Shown here in pieces: positions 14,660 to 22,963 of a stretch of DNA of 64,000 nucleotides. A program made the position numbers and the translations under genes. The stretch is taken from NCBI GenBank assembly GCA_020633235.1, contig JACKEA010000001.1, forward strand, positions 2,046,001 to 2,110,000, in the 5' to 3' direction. Position 1 is the first letter of the stretch, and every line of letters begins with the position of its first letter. Source of the stretch: Polyangiaceae bacterium. GTDB taxonomy: Bacteria; Myxococcota_A; Polyangia; Polyangiales; Polyangiaceae. Below the pieces are notes generated by a model, which made no database searches, was not told the origin of the DNA, and was given only the letters and a program-made list of their open reading frames with translations.

Positions 14660-16183
14660 TCAGCTGGGCAGGGGCTTGTCGCGCAGGTGCCAGGCGGTGC
14701 GCATGGCCATGGTCATGATGGAGAGCTGCGGGTTCACGCCGAGGCTCGTGGGCAGCACGCTGCCGTCGGCTACGTAGAGCTCTTTCAGATCCCAGCTCTC
14801 GCCGTGAGGATCCACGACGGAGCTCTTGGGTGACGTTCCCATGCGACAGGTGCCGAGGGGATGCTGGGAGCTGGCTTCGAGCTGGCTACCTTTCACGTGA
14901 TCGAGATCCAGACCGGCGAGCTGATCCGCCTGGATGCCGCCGAGCCCCAAGATGGGGAGGAACACCTCGCGGGCGCCGGCGGCGAAGTAGATCTCCGCCA
15001 TGCGTCGCATCAAGGTCGGCACCACGGCGCGATCGCGCGCCGACATGCGGTAGGTCATCACCGGCTTGCCCAGCACGCGGCTGATGCGCCCGCCCGCGTC
15101 GTCGTGGATCATACCGCCGAAAATGGCCAGATTCGGCACCGTTGCCGCGCGCGCAGCATGGGCGCGGCCGACGCCCGGCATGGTGGCGGCGAGCACGCCG
15201 GGCGGCACGAACAGCCCGACCATGGTGATGCGATCGCGCTCGAAGGCGTCGCTGTAGGCGCTCTGTAGCGAGCCCTTCCAACCTTCCACCGGCTCGTCGA
15301 AGCGCGCCATCACGCGGAAGCCCGGATGCAACGTGAGGTTCTTGCCGACCTGACCCGAACGCACGCCGATGCCGTTGTCCATCAACAGCAAGGCGGAAGC
15401 GTAGGAGCCCGCCGCCACGACCACTCGCCGCGCGTGCACCACGACCCGCCCGGCGGGTTTGCGACGCGGCCCTTGCAAGAAGCGCCCGGCGACACCGACG
15501 GCGCGGCCGCCCTTGTGCAGGATTCGCTCGACGCGGCAGTCCGACACCAGCTCCGCTCCCGCTGCCAGGGCACGGGGCAGGTAGGTGATGTCCACGCTCA
15601 TCTTGGCACCGTGGGGGCAGCCGAAATTGCAGCGCCCGCAGCCGTTGCAGCCCTTGGTGTTGCGGCGCAGCGGTTTGGTCTCGACTCCGAGGCGATCGGC
15701 GCCTTCCAGAAACAGCTGCGTGGAGCGCGACCGCATGTGGGCCGGGACCTCTTCCACGTGCACGTCTCGCTCCACCGCCCGGTGGCAGGCCTCCATCTTC
15801 TCTTCCGTGAGGTCCGTGAGGCCGTGATCTTTCGCCCACTCCTCGAGCACCGGGCCCGGAATGCGGAAGCACACGCCGCCCGTGAGCACCGACGAACCGC
15901 CCACGCACTGGCCCATCATCACGTTGATCATGGGCGTGTCGCCTTGGCCGATCGCGAACGTCAGCCCGCCGTCGCGCCACAGGTGGCGCATGCTCTCGGA
16001 GGGTCGCATCTTGCCGTAGCGCTCGGGCGGGTAGTGGCCGCCTTCTTCCAGCACCACCACGCGCTGCCCGGCTTCAGCCAGCTGACAGGCGACCACGGCG
16101 CCGCCGGCACCGGAGCCAATCACCACCACGTCGGTGTCGAGGGTCAGATCCCCGTCGTGGTCGCGTCCATGCAAGATGCTCAT
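14660..16183 (-). CDS. GMC-family FAD-dependent oxidoreductase with Cys cluster
   Basis: A 507-residue protein from ATG 16183 (ATGA overlap with the small partner gene upstream). The FAD Rossmann motif is DVVVIGSGAGGAVVACQLAE; GMC signature GGSSVLTGGVCFRIP follows near residue 90. The C-terminal half has SSQHPLGTCRMG and VADGSVLPTSLGVNPQLSIM, containing the His and Asn active-site positions of the GMC family. At about 175-195, GCNGCGRCNFGCPHGAK has four Cys arranged C-x2-C-x2-C-x3-C, as in long-chain alcohol oxidases and related GMC enzymes; whether it holds an Fe-S centre is not established here. It probably oxidises an alcohol or sterol-like substrate together with the small subunit. Confidence 0.85.
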   Translation of the reverse strand: MSILHGRDHDGDLTLDTDVVVIGSGAGGAVVACQLAEAGQRVVVLEEGGHYPPERYGKMRPSESMRHLWRDGGLTFAIGQGDTPMINVMMGQCVGGSSVLTGGVCFRIPGPVLEEWAKDHGLTDLTEEKMEACHRAVERDVHVEEVPAHMRSRSTQLFLEGADRLGVETKPLRRNTKGCNGCGRCNFGCPHGAKMSVDITYLPRALAAGAELVSDCRVERILHKGGRAVGVAGRFLQGPRRKPAGRVVVHARRVVVAAGSYASALLLMDNGIGVRSGQVGKNLTLHPGFRVMARFDEPVEGWKGSLQSAYSDAFERDRITMVGLFVPPGVLAATMPGVGRAHAARAATVPNLAIFGGMIHDDAGGRISRVLGKPVMTYRMSARDRAVVPTLMRRMAEIYFAAGAREVFLPILGLGGIQADQLAGLDLDHVKGSQLEASSQHPLGTCRMGTSPKSSVVDPHGESWDLKELYVADGSVLPTSLGVNPQLSIMTMAMRTAWHLRDKPLPS

Positions 16184-16635
16184 GAGCGCTCTCCGCCGGC
16201 GAGCAAGCATTGCCCGTCGAAGCCGATCTGCGCAGCGGCGTCGGGGTGCTCGTAGTAGATGACGCACAAGAACGCCTTCACCGCGACCACCGGCGCGCCC
16301 AAGCTCCCGTGCTCCAGCTGCGCCAGCGCCCGCACGCGCTCGGAAACCGGCAGCTTGCCGAGGCTCGTGAAGCGGAGAATGGACAGCGGCGCCAGCACGC
16401 CGAGGGCGAACAGCGCGAGGCGCAGCACCCACAGCGTGCGCGCTCCGGAGCGCGCCAAGAAGTCCTCACACTCGAGCGCGAGCCAGTCGAGACGTTCCTT
16501 CGGTGGCGGACCCTCGTCCGTGACGAAGATCGCTTCTGCCACGTTGCGAAGTGCGACGACCATCTTGGGCGGAACGATGGGCGTACCGCCTTCGTCCCGA
16601 AGCGGTACTACGCTGCTTCGATCGCTGTCGTTCAT
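16180..16635 (-). CDS. Small partner protein of GMC oxidoreductase
   Basis: A 151-residue protein beginning MNDSDRSSVVPLRDEGG. It has a membrane-like segment (LWVLRLALFALGVLAPL) followed by LPVSERVRALAQLEHGSLGA and VVAVKAFLCVIYYEHPDAAA. The pattern 'L-P-x-x-x-R-x-x-x-L-x-x-x-E' followed by 'K-x-x-x-C-x-x-Y-Y-x-x-P' is what is seen in the small proteins encoded next to GMC dehydrogenases, comparable to gluconate dehydrogenase subunit 3. Its stop overlaps the GMC start, so a complex in 1:1 stoichiometry is likely. It may help export or membrane anchoring. Assignment rests on context and the YYEHPD ending. Confidence 0.65.
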   Translation of the reverse strand: MNDSDRSSVVPLRDEGGTPIVPPKMVVALRNVAEAIFVTDEGPPPKERLDWLALECEDFLARSGARTLWVLRLALFALGVLAPLSILRFTSLGKLPVSERVRALAQLEHGSLGAPVVAVKAFLCVIYYEHPDAAAQIGFDGQCLLAGGERS

Positions 16636-16697
16636 GCGGCGGGCCGAAGCCTCTCACAGCGCGCATCTCTGCCACAAGCGCCGTGCGGGGGTGGCGG

Positions 16698-16726
16698 TTG
16701 CTCGGCCTCGGGCCTACGCATATACT
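16698..16726 (+). promoter_or_regulatory. Sigma-70-type promoter for superoxide dismutase gene
   Basis: TTGCTC (16698-16703), 17-bp spacer, TATACT (16721-16726). It lies about 90 bp upstream of the sod ATG. A small CCCCTGAGGGG hairpin follows at about 16734-16744 in the leader. Confidence 0.65.
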
Positions 16727-16817
16727 GCGCGCCCCCTGAGGGGTCCCACGTCAGGTTGGGGATTTTTTTCGCGCGTTCGAGGGGTGGAAGCTCACCACAC
16801 GAAAGGACAAGAACGAG

Positions 16818-17402
16818 ATGGACTTCGTCGTACCGCCGCTACCGTATTCCAAGGATGCTCTCGAGCCCGTGATGAAGCAGGAGACGCTCGAGTTTCACTA
16901 CGAGAAGCATCACAAGGGCTACATGAACAAGCTGAAGGCCGCCCTCGAGGGCAAGCCGGAAGCGCAGAAGAGCTTGGAAGAGGTGATCAAGAGCTCCTCC
17001 GGTGGCGTGTTCAACAACGCCGCGCAGGTTTGGAACCACAGCTTCTTCTGGGACGGCATGAAGCCGGGCGGCGGTGGTGCTCCTCCCGCGGGGGACGTGG
17101 CGGATCTCATCACGCGCGACTTCGGCGGCTGGGACAAGTTCCGCGAAGAGTGGATCAAGGTCGGCGCCGGGCGTTTCGGCTCCGGCTACGTCTGGCTCGT
17201 CCTCGACGGCGGCAAGGCCAAGGTGATGGACACGCCGAACGCGGAGACGCCGCTGACCACGCCGATGAAGCCGCTGCTCACCACCGACGTGTGGGAGCAC
17301 GCCTACTACTTGGACCACCGCAACAACCGCAACGCGTTCCTCGAGATCTACTGTGACAAGCTCATCAACTGGGAGTTCGTCGCCAAGAACCTCAAGGGCT
17401 GA
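16818..17402 (+). CDS. sodB: Iron superoxide dismutase
   Basis: A 194-residue Fe/Mn-SOD, of usual length, converting superoxide to O2 and H2O2 in the cytoplasm. Metal ligands are visible: His27 in ETLEFHYEKHHKGYM, His74 in QVWNHSFFW, and Asp and His in the C-terminal DVWEHAYYLDHRNNR. Gln70 in NNAAQVWNH is the residue characteristic of the Fe form, so iron is preferred. AGRFGSGYVWLV is the conserved mid-C-terminal strand. There is no signal peptide. The gene has its own promoter and a strong terminator, so it is monocistronic. Confidence 0.97.
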   Translation: MDFVVPPLPYSKDALEPVMKQETLEFHYEKHHKGYMNKLKAALEGKPEAQKSLEEVIKSSSGGVFNNAAQVWNHSFFWDGMKPGGGGAPPAGDVADLITRDFGGWDKFREEWIKVGAGRFGSGYVWLVLDGGKAKVMDTPNAETPLTTPMKPLLTTDVWEHAYYLDHRNNRNAFLEIYCDKLINWEFVAKNLKG

Positions 17403-17422
17403 GCCCCGAGCGCAACAAGCGA

Positions 17423-17460
17423 AAACGCCCCTACCGAGGAATCGGCGGGGGCGTTTCTTC
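17423..17460 (+). terminator. Rho-independent terminator after sodB
   Basis: AAACGCCCC pairs with GGGGCGTTT (9-bp stem, with an inner CCGA/TCGG pairing) and is followed by CTTCATTT. It starts about 20 bp after the sod stop codon. Confidence 0.85.
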
Positions 17461-17488
17461 ATTTGGGTTTCTCGCGGCGCGATACCCG

Positions 17489-17959
17489 TCAGTTTCCGTC
17501 CGTGCTCACCGGCAGAATGGGCGCCCAGATCAGTCGATCCAGCATGGCGTCGTCGACCATCATGCCGCGGTCGCTGAAGAACAGCGCGTTGTGATCGTCC
17601 CCTTCGCGCTGCTCCGCGACGAAGATGATGCCTTGGCCCTGCTCGTTGTAGCCGAGCTGCACGATGGCGTTCTTCAACCAGCGACCGCCGCCGTCGAACT
17701 CGATGGCGTCGGGAAGGGTGTAGAAACCTTCCGGCGGAAGCGACTTGAGCGTCTTGGCCCAGGTGGGCGAGCGCAGCGGGGTCGTGGGCTCCCCCCAGAA
17801 CCAACGGTTGTTGCGGTTCTGACCGGGGCGCACGACGAACTTCACGCCGCCGTTCTGCGGTTGCCCCAGGTACACGAGCACTCCCGCGGGGAACGCTTCC
17901 TCGTGGCCCGGATAGGGTTGGGTAGTGCGATACAGTCCCGGATCGGGAAGGTCGATCAT
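17489..17959 (-). CDS. Conserved hypothetical protein
   Basis: A 156-residue acidic, soluble protein (MIDLPDPGLYRTTQPYPGHE). It is beta-rich, with repeated aromatic-containing strands (VLVYLGQPQNGGVKFVV, NRWFWGEPTTPL, GFYTLPDAIEFDGGGRW, GQGIIFVAEQREGDDHNALF). No recognised motif. No signal peptide. Similar proteins appear to exist in myxobacteria, but this is only a general recollection. It is divergent from the CAP lipoprotein gene. Confidence 0.7.
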   Translation of the reverse strand: MIDLPDPGLYRTTQPYPGHEEAFPAGVLVYLGQPQNGGVKFVVRPGQNRNNRWFWGEPTTPLRSPTWAKTLKSLPPEGFYTLPDAIEFDGGGRWLKNAIVQLGYNEQGQGIIFVAEQREGDDHNALFFSDRGMMVDDAMLDRLIWAPILPVSTDGN

Positions 17960-18067
17960 CTCGGCTCCAAAAAAGGGTTGATAGGCGAGGCGCGCAATCT
18001 AACGCATCATCGGTCCAAGACAACCCGAGATCTTCCCAAGAGCGCGGACCTAACGTAGACAGTCAAC

Positions 18068-18988
18068 GTGCGCCCTCGAACGTCGATCGCCGTTTCCATC
18101 GTGATGCTGTGCGCCGGCTGTAACGCACCAGGCCATTCCGGGGGAGGCAAGCTGCCGCCGGTGGAGCGCCCCACGGGGCCCATGCCGCTGGATGCGGCGC
18201 AAAGCTACGTGTTGGCGTTGGTGAACCACGATCGCGCCGAGCAGGGCCTCGAGCCGGTGGAGCTGGACGACGTCGCGTCCAAGACCGCGGAGCGGCACGT
18301 GCGCGACATGGTCGCCCACGGCTTCACCGCCCACTGGGGCACGGACGGCTCCGTCCCGGAGCAGCGCTACACCGAAGCGGGCGGCACGGACTTCGTGCAG
18401 GAGAACGCCGCCTGCTTCTTCGACGGCGAGACGCGCCAGGTGGAGCCCAATCCCACCTTCGAAGCAGTGCAGCTCGAGCAGATCGAAGCCGCCTTCATGG
18501 CGGAGGTGCCGCCCAACGACGGTCACCGCAAGAACATCCTGAAGCCCGTCCACAAGCTGCTCGGCGTCGGTCTCGCCAAGCCGGTGGGCGTGAGCCAGCC
18601 GTGCATGTCCCAGGAGTTCGTGGACGACTACGGCGACTACGAGGCGCTGCCGGCGACGGCGAAGCCCGGGCAGAAGATCACCGTCGCCGGAGCCGTGCAG
18701 GATCCAGTGGAGTTTGGCGGCGTGGGCCTCTCCAAGATCGATCCGCAGGCGCCCATCAGCGCGGCCAAGCTCAACAGCACCAACGTGTACAACGTCCCCG
18801 AGCCCTACGTGATGTTCTTTCCGGCGGGCTACAAGACGCCCAAGCCCGTCACGGTGAACGGCAAGGACTTCTCCATCACCGTGCCCCTCGATCGAGGGCC
18901 GGGTCGCTACGGCGTGAGCGTGTGGGGCCGCTACCCCGGCAGCGACCCGTTGGTGATGATCAGCCTTCGCATCATCACCGTGAAATGA
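18068..18988 (+). CDS. CAP (SCP/PR1) domain lipoprotein
   Basis: GTG start at 18068; MRPRTSIAVSIVMLCAGC is a lipoprotein signal with lipobox LCAGC. CAP domain at about 42-165: LALVNHDRAEQGLEPVELDD, AERHVRDMVAHGFTAHWG, PNDGHRKNILKPVHKLLGVG. The first His and Glu (in NHDRAEQG), the H-G-F-x-A-H pair and the GHRKNIL block are the family landmarks. The C-terminal half (QKITVAGAVQDPVEFGGVGL ... RYGVSVWGRYPGS) is a beta domain. CAP proteins are secreted in bacteria and bind or modify lipids or act as proteases in some cases; no target is known. It is preceded by a 108-bp divergent promoter region. Confidence 0.85.
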   Translation: MRPRTSIAVSIVMLCAGCNAPGHSGGGKLPPVERPTGPMPLDAAQSYVLALVNHDRAEQGLEPVELDDVASKTAERHVRDMVAHGFTAHWGTDGSVPEQRYTEAGGTDFVQENAACFFDGETRQVEPNPTFEAVQLEQIEAAFMAEVPPNDGHRKNILKPVHKLLGVGLAKPVGVSQPCMSQEFVDDYGDYEALPATAKPGQKITVAGAVQDPVEFGGVGLSKIDPQAPISAAKLNSTNVYNVPEPYVMFFPAGYKTPKPVTVNGKDFSITVPLDRGPGRYGVSVWGRYPGSDPLVMISLRIITVK

Positions 18989-19036
18989 CCTGAAAACCCG
19001 GGGCTCGGGGCCATGTCTTGACGCCAGCTTCTAAAA

Positions 19037-19057
19037 GTAGGAAGTGCCACTTACTAC
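19037..19057 (+). promoter_or_regulatory. Palindromic operator-like site before MerR gene
   Basis: GTAGGAAGTG, one central base, CACTTACTAC: ten-base arms with one mismatch. It ends four bases before the ATG at 19062. MerR-type regulators bind such palindromes, so autoregulation is likely. Confidence 0.6.
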
Positions 19058-19061
19058 TTCC

Positions 19062-19808
19062 ATGAATGCGGGGCCCGAATTGGTGAAGATGGCGGTGCTG
19101 GCGAAGCGCAGCGGCGTTCCGGCGGCCACCATCAAGCACTACCTGCGGGAAGGCCTGATCCCGGGGCCTGTACGTCGCACTGCGCGCAACATGGCCTACT
19201 ACGACGCGGGGGTGGTCGAGCGCATCGTGACCATCAAGCGACTGCAGCGTGATCACTTCCTACCCCTGAACGTGATCCGCGAGGTGCTCGACGGAACCCG
19301 CGCTGTCTCCAGTGACGGCGCGGCGGCCCTCGCCATTGCTCGCGTGCTGCGGAAGAAGTCGAACGGCGAGGACACGCGAACGCGCGCGGAGCTGCTCGCC
19401 GCGGGCGTGCGCGCGGAAGATCTGTCGTGGCTCGAGGGCATCGGCCTGGTCAACGCCGAGGGTGAGGGGGACGAGGCACGCTACGGCGGAGACGATCTCG
19501 CGATCCTTCGGGTGCTGGGCGCCGCGCGGCGTGCCGGCATCGCCGCGGAGATGCTGCCGGTGGAGGTGCTCGAGCCCTACGCTCGCGCGATCCGAGAGTT
19601 GGTGCGCGCGGAGCTGGCACTGTTTCGCGACGGCGTGCTGCCGCGGGCGGGACAGAACGTGGAAGAGCTGACGGAAGTGGCGACGCTCTTGAGTGAGCAG
19701 CTGGTGGTGCTGTTGCGCCGAAAGCTGCTGCTCCCGACCTTGGCCGAGCTCGCCGCGGCGTCCCCGCGCCGAGCCAACAAACGATCGAACTCCAGGAGCA
19801 AGAAATGA
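19062..19808 (+). CDS. MerR-family transcriptional regulator
   Basis: Start ATG 19062 is preferred to the GTG at 19044, which lies inside the palindrome. The N-terminal winged helix reads KMAVLAKRSGVPAATIKHYL REGLIPGP (LAKRSGV-PAATIKHYLREGLI) with the MerR start 'A-x-x-S-G-V-x-x-x-T-I-x-x-Y-x-x-x-G-L-I'. The dimerisation helix has RIVTIKRLQRDHFLPLNVIR. The rest is a 150-residue effector region, mainly helical, ending in basic KRSNSRSKK. No Cys cluster of the metal-sensing MerR group is evident, so the ligand is probably organic. It is translationally coupled (ATGA) to the hydrolase gene, which it may control. Confidence 0.85.
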   Translation: MNAGPELVKMAVLAKRSGVPAATIKHYLREGLIPGPVRRTARNMAYYDAGVVERIVTIKRLQRDHFLPLNVIREVLDGTRAVSSDGAAALAIARVLRKKSNGEDTRTRAELLAAGVRAEDLSWLEGIGLVNAEGEGDEARYGGDDLAILRVLGAARRAGIAAEMLPVEVLEPYARAIRELVRAELALFRDGVLPRAGQNVEELTEVATLLSEQLVVLLRRKLLLPTLAELAAASPRRANKRSNSRSKK

Positions 19809-20938
19809 AGCAGTGGGTGGGCATTTTCCCGGTGATCCTCGCGGTGGCCTGTGGCGGATCCTCGGACGACGCGAGCCCCGGCGGCGGAGGGACGTCGAGC
19901 GGAGGCGCGGCGGGCAATGCGAGCGGCGGCGCGGCGGGCAATGCGAGCGGCGGCGCAGCGGGGGGAGGAGGCGCAGCCGGCAACGCGAGCGGCGGCGCGG
20001 CGGGGGGTGGAGGCGCGGCGGGGAGCGCGAGCGGCGGAGCGGCGGGCAGTGGAGGTGCGGCGTCGGATCCCACGACGCCGGGTCCCCTCGCCATCAAGAG
20101 CTACGACGGCACGGCCAGCGTGAGCACGACGGGGCACAGCTTTGCCGTGCGCTGCTACTACCCGACGAGCGGCGGACCGTACCCTGTGGTGTTGGTCGCT
20201 CACGGCTTCCAGCTGCCCCCAGCGCAGTACGCCAAGACAACTGAGCACCTCGCCGGCTACGGCCACGTGGCGTGCACGGTGGACTACCCCGCAGGCTTCA
20301 CTGCGGACCATTTGGCGGGCGCACAGGATCTCTCGGGCGCGCTGGACTTCGTGCTCGCTGCTTCTGCGGCCAGCGGCAATCCGCTCTCGGGCCTGGTGGA
20401 CCCCAGCGAGGTCGGCATGATGGGGCATTCCCTGGGCGGGAAGCTGAGCGTGCTTGCGGCCAGCTTGGACTCCCGCGTGGGCGCCGTGCTGGGGCTCGAT
20501 CCGGTGGACACTTCTACTCTGTGCAGCCCGGCGAAATGTCCGGATGCGAGCGACAAGCTGCCGCTGCCGATCCCCACGGCGTTTCTCGGGGAGACCTTGG
20601 ACGCGACGGCGGGCCTCGGCGGCCAGGCCTGCGCGCCCAAGGCCGACAATTTCGAGACCTTCTACGCCAAGGCCAGCTCCCCGAGCATCCAGGTGACCCT
20701 GGAGGGCGCGAACCACATGAGCTTCTTGGACGATCCTTCGAGCTGCGGGCTGACCTGCAGCTTCTGCAAGCAAGCGACCATGGCGCAGGCCACCGCGCTC
20801 GGCATCACCCGCGGCTATGCCGTGAGCTTCTTCGAGCGGTACCTGAAAGGCCGCGTCGAGTACGACACTTGGCTCACGGGCGCGGAGGCCCAGAAGAAGT
20901 GGGTGGCCACGAGCCAGATCCAGCTCGTGAGCAAGTGA
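19805..20938 (+). CDS. Lipoprotein alpha/beta hydrolase (dienelactone/PET-hydrolase-like)
   Basis: MKQWVGIFPVILAVAC is a lipoprotein signal (lipobox VAVAC); a ~65-residue Gly/Ala/Asn/Ser-rich linker follows, as common in myxobacterial lipoproteins. Hydrolase core from about 95: FAVRCYYPTSGGPYPVVLVA, HGFQLPPAQYAKTTEHLAGY (oxyanion HG), MMGHSLGGKLSVLAA with the nucleophile Ser in G-H-S-L-G, acid in DVDTST/DPVDT region and His in ANHMSF. Paired Cys (TLCSP, KCPDAS, CGLTCSFC) suggest disulfides. It is likely an outer-membrane-attached esterase. Substrate unknown. Confidence 0.85.
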   Translation: MKQWVGIFPVILAVACGGSSDDASPGGGGTSSGGAAGNASGGAAGNASGGAAGGGGAAGNASGGAAGGGGAAGSASGGAAGSGGAASDPTTPGPLAIKSYDGTASVSTTGHSFAVRCYYPTSGGPYPVVLVAHGFQLPPAQYAKTTEHLAGYGHVACTVDYPAGFTADHLAGAQDLSGALDFVLAASAASGNPLSGLVDPSEVGMMGHSLGGKLSVLAASLDSRVGAVLGLDPVDTSTLCSPAKCPDASDKLPLPIPTAFLGETLDATAGLGGQACAPKADNFETFYAKASSPSIQVTLEGANHMSFLDDPSSCGLTCSFCKQATMAQATALGITRGYAVSFFERYLKGRVEYDTWLTGAEAQKKWVATSQIQLVSK

Positions 20939-20941
20939 CGG

Positions 20942-21967
20942 TCACCAGCGCCCCTGCACTTGCTTCATGAAGTCGTAGGGGTAACCGAGCTCGAAGTCGC
21001 TCGCCTCTTCCAGATTCTTCAGCTGGGCCTGGGACAAGCTCACCTCCGCCGCGCGCAAGTTCTCCTGCACCTGGCGCACGGAGCGCGCGCCGAAGATCAC
21101 GCTCGTGACCTGGGGCTGGTGCAAGAGCCACGCGAGCGCTACCGCGGCCGGCGGGGCGTCGAGCTCCTGGGCCACGCTCTCGACCGCGGACAGGATCTGC
21201 CAGTTTCGCGGCTTGTCGAAGCGCTGGTAGCGCTCCTTCCATTTGGCCAGGCGCGTGCCTTCCGGCGCCTTTTGGTCCTTTTGGTACTTGCCCGTGAGGA
21301 ATCCGCCGGCGAGCGGGGACCACGGCAAGATACCGAGACCGTACTCGCGACAGGTGGGTACCAGCTCGCGCTCGAGATCGCGGACCACCAAGCTGTACTG
21401 CGCCTGGAGCGAGACGAAGCGTTCCAGGTGCTGGGTCTTGCTGATCCACTGCGATGCGGTGAGGCGATAGGCGGCGTAGTTGCTGGCGCCCACGTAGAGC
21501 ACCTTGCCCTGGCGCACCAGATCGTCCAGCGCTCTCAGCGTCTCTTCTTCGGGCGTGTCCATGTCTTGCATGTGGATTTGATACAGGTCGATGCGGTCCG
21601 TCTGGAGTCGCTTCAGGCTGGCTTCGGCCGCGCGCAGGATGCGATGGCGCGCGGCTCCGGTGCCGTTGGGCCCCTCTGCCATGCGAAAGCGGAACTTGGT
21701 GGCGAGCACCGTTTCGTCCCGACGGCCGTGCTTGTCGAACCAGGCCCCGACGATGCGCTCGCTGAGGCCTTCTTGGCCGTACACGTCCGCGGTGTCGATG
21801 AAGTTGATTCCAGCGTCCAACGCGGCGTTCATGATGTCGAAGGACGTCTGATCGTCACAGCCGACCTCGTGCATGAACGAGCTCTCGTCGGCGCGGCCGA
21901 AGGTCATCGCGCCCAAACACAGCTTGGAAACCTTGAGGCCGCTCGCGCCCAATGAACGATATTCCAT
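20942..21967 (-). CDS. Aldo/keto reductase
   Basis: A 341-residue TIM-barrel NADPH-dependent oxidoreductase. LGASGLKVSKLCLGAMTFGR opens the barrel. The catalytic tetrad is visible: Asp and Tyr in NFIDTADVYGQEGLSE, Lys in VLATKFRF, His in YQIHMQDMDTP. VGASNYAAYRLTASQWIS and YGLGILPWSPLAGGFLTG are family signatures, and PQVTSVIFGARSVRQVQENL binds the NADPH phosphate. Members reduce aldehydes and ketones, but substrates vary and cannot be predicted here. It is convergent with the hydrolase gene, three bases apart. Confidence 0.93.
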   Translation of the reverse strand: MEYRSLGASGLKVSKLCLGAMTFGRADESSFMHEVGCDDQTSFDIMNAALDAGINFIDTADVYGQEGLSERIVGAWFDKHGRRDETVLATKFRFRMAEGPNGTGAARHRILRAAEASLKRLQTDRIDLYQIHMQDMDTPEEETLRALDDLVRQGKVLYVGASNYAAYRLTASQWISKTQHLERFVSLQAQYSLVVRDLERELVPTCREYGLGILPWSPLAGGFLTGKYQKDQKAPEGTRLAKWKERYQRFDKPRNWQILSAVESVAQELDAPPAAVALAWLLHQPQVTSVIFGARSVRQVQENLRAAEVSLSQAQLKNLEEASDFELGYPYDFMKQVQGRW

Positions 21968-22088
21968 CGTCTTCTCCTCGCTCCTACCCCTCGGCGCCTA
22001 TGTCTTGGGGGCGAGGGCGCCGGCGTCAAGGCGGTGAAGGTTGATTCCTCGCCCCACCCGGGCTTGCCTCCGGGGCTCGCGCTCGAAG

Positions 22089-22952
22089 ATGTCGTCGGCG
22101 ATTGGTCAGGTGGTAGCGGAGCGATGGGAGCTCCTGGAGGTGATCGGCCGCGGCGGCCACTCGCGCATCTTCCGTGCGCGCGATCTCAGCGGTGGCCCCG
22201 AGGTCGCCGTGAAGATGCTGCACGAGAGCGTGGCCGGTAATCAGGAGCTCACCGTGCGCATGGTGCGGGAGTACCGCGCAATGGAGACCCTGGCGGGAAC
22301 CGCCGCGGTGCGCGTGATGGGTCTGACCACCAGCTCGGAAGGCGCCATGTGCCTGGTGATGGAGCTCTTGCGCGGTGCGGACTTGGACGATCATCTCGCT
22401 TCCCTGGAGGCTCAGAACGCGCGCTTGGAGCTGTCTCGCCTGATCGAGCTGCTGGACCCCATCGTTGCGACGCTGGAGCTGGCGCACCAGCACGAGATCG
22501 TCCATCGCGATCTGAAGCCCGGGAACATCTTCGTGGTGGGCGCGGCGCAGGGTGGGGGAGTACGCCTGCTCGACTTCGGCCTCGCCAAGGTGAAGTCGGA
22601 GAAGCCCCTCACTCGGGAAGACATGATCATCGGCTCCCCGAGCTACATCGCGCCCGAGGTGTGGAAGGGCAACGCTTCGGCCTTGGATCACCGCATGGAC
22701 GTGTACTCCTTGGGCGCCATCGTGTTCCGCGCCCTTGCCGGCCGCGTCCCCTTCGAGGCCGACACCATCCGCGCCAAGATCGAGCTGTGTACCACCGCGG
22801 AGCGGCCGAGCTTGCTCGCCCTGCGGCCGGAGCTGCCCCCGGAAGTGGACCGTTGGGTGGCGCAGGCGCTGGCCGTGGAGCCCGAGCGCCGTTTCTTTCG
22901 CATCCGCGGCATGTGGAACGCGTTCCGCCATGCCGTGGGCAGACCCGACTAA
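22089..22952 (+). CDS. Hanks-type Ser/Thr protein kinase (kinase domain only)
   Basis: ATG at 22089 (an in-frame TTG 48 bp upstream is less likely). LLEVIGRGGHSRIFRA is the glycine loop, VAVKMLHES gives the catalytic Lys, EYRAMETLAGTA the helix C Glu, HRDLKPGNIFVV the catalytic loop, LLDFGLAKV the DFG motif, GSPSYIAPEVW the activation segment. The protein ends soon after the kinase fold, with no transmembrane segment or sensor domain, so it is a soluble, probably partner-regulated kinase. The downstream peroxiredoxin gene begins 11 bp after the stop and shares its AAAGGAG ribosome site, so the two are one operon. Confidence 0.93.
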   Translation: MSSAIGQVVAERWELLEVIGRGGHSRIFRARDLSGGPEVAVKMLHESVAGNQELTVRMVREYRAMETLAGTAAVRVMGLTTSSEGAMCLVMELLRGADLDDHLASLEAQNARLELSRLIELLDPIVATLELAHQHEIVHRDLKPGNIFVVGAAQGGGVRLLDFGLAKVKSEKPLTREDMIIGSPSYIAPEVWKGNASALDHRMDVYSLGAIVFRALAGRVPFEADTIRAKIELCTTAERPSLLALRPELPPEVDRWVAQALAVEPERRFFRIRGMWNAFRHAVGRPD

Positions 22953-22963
22953 AGGAGCAAGAA

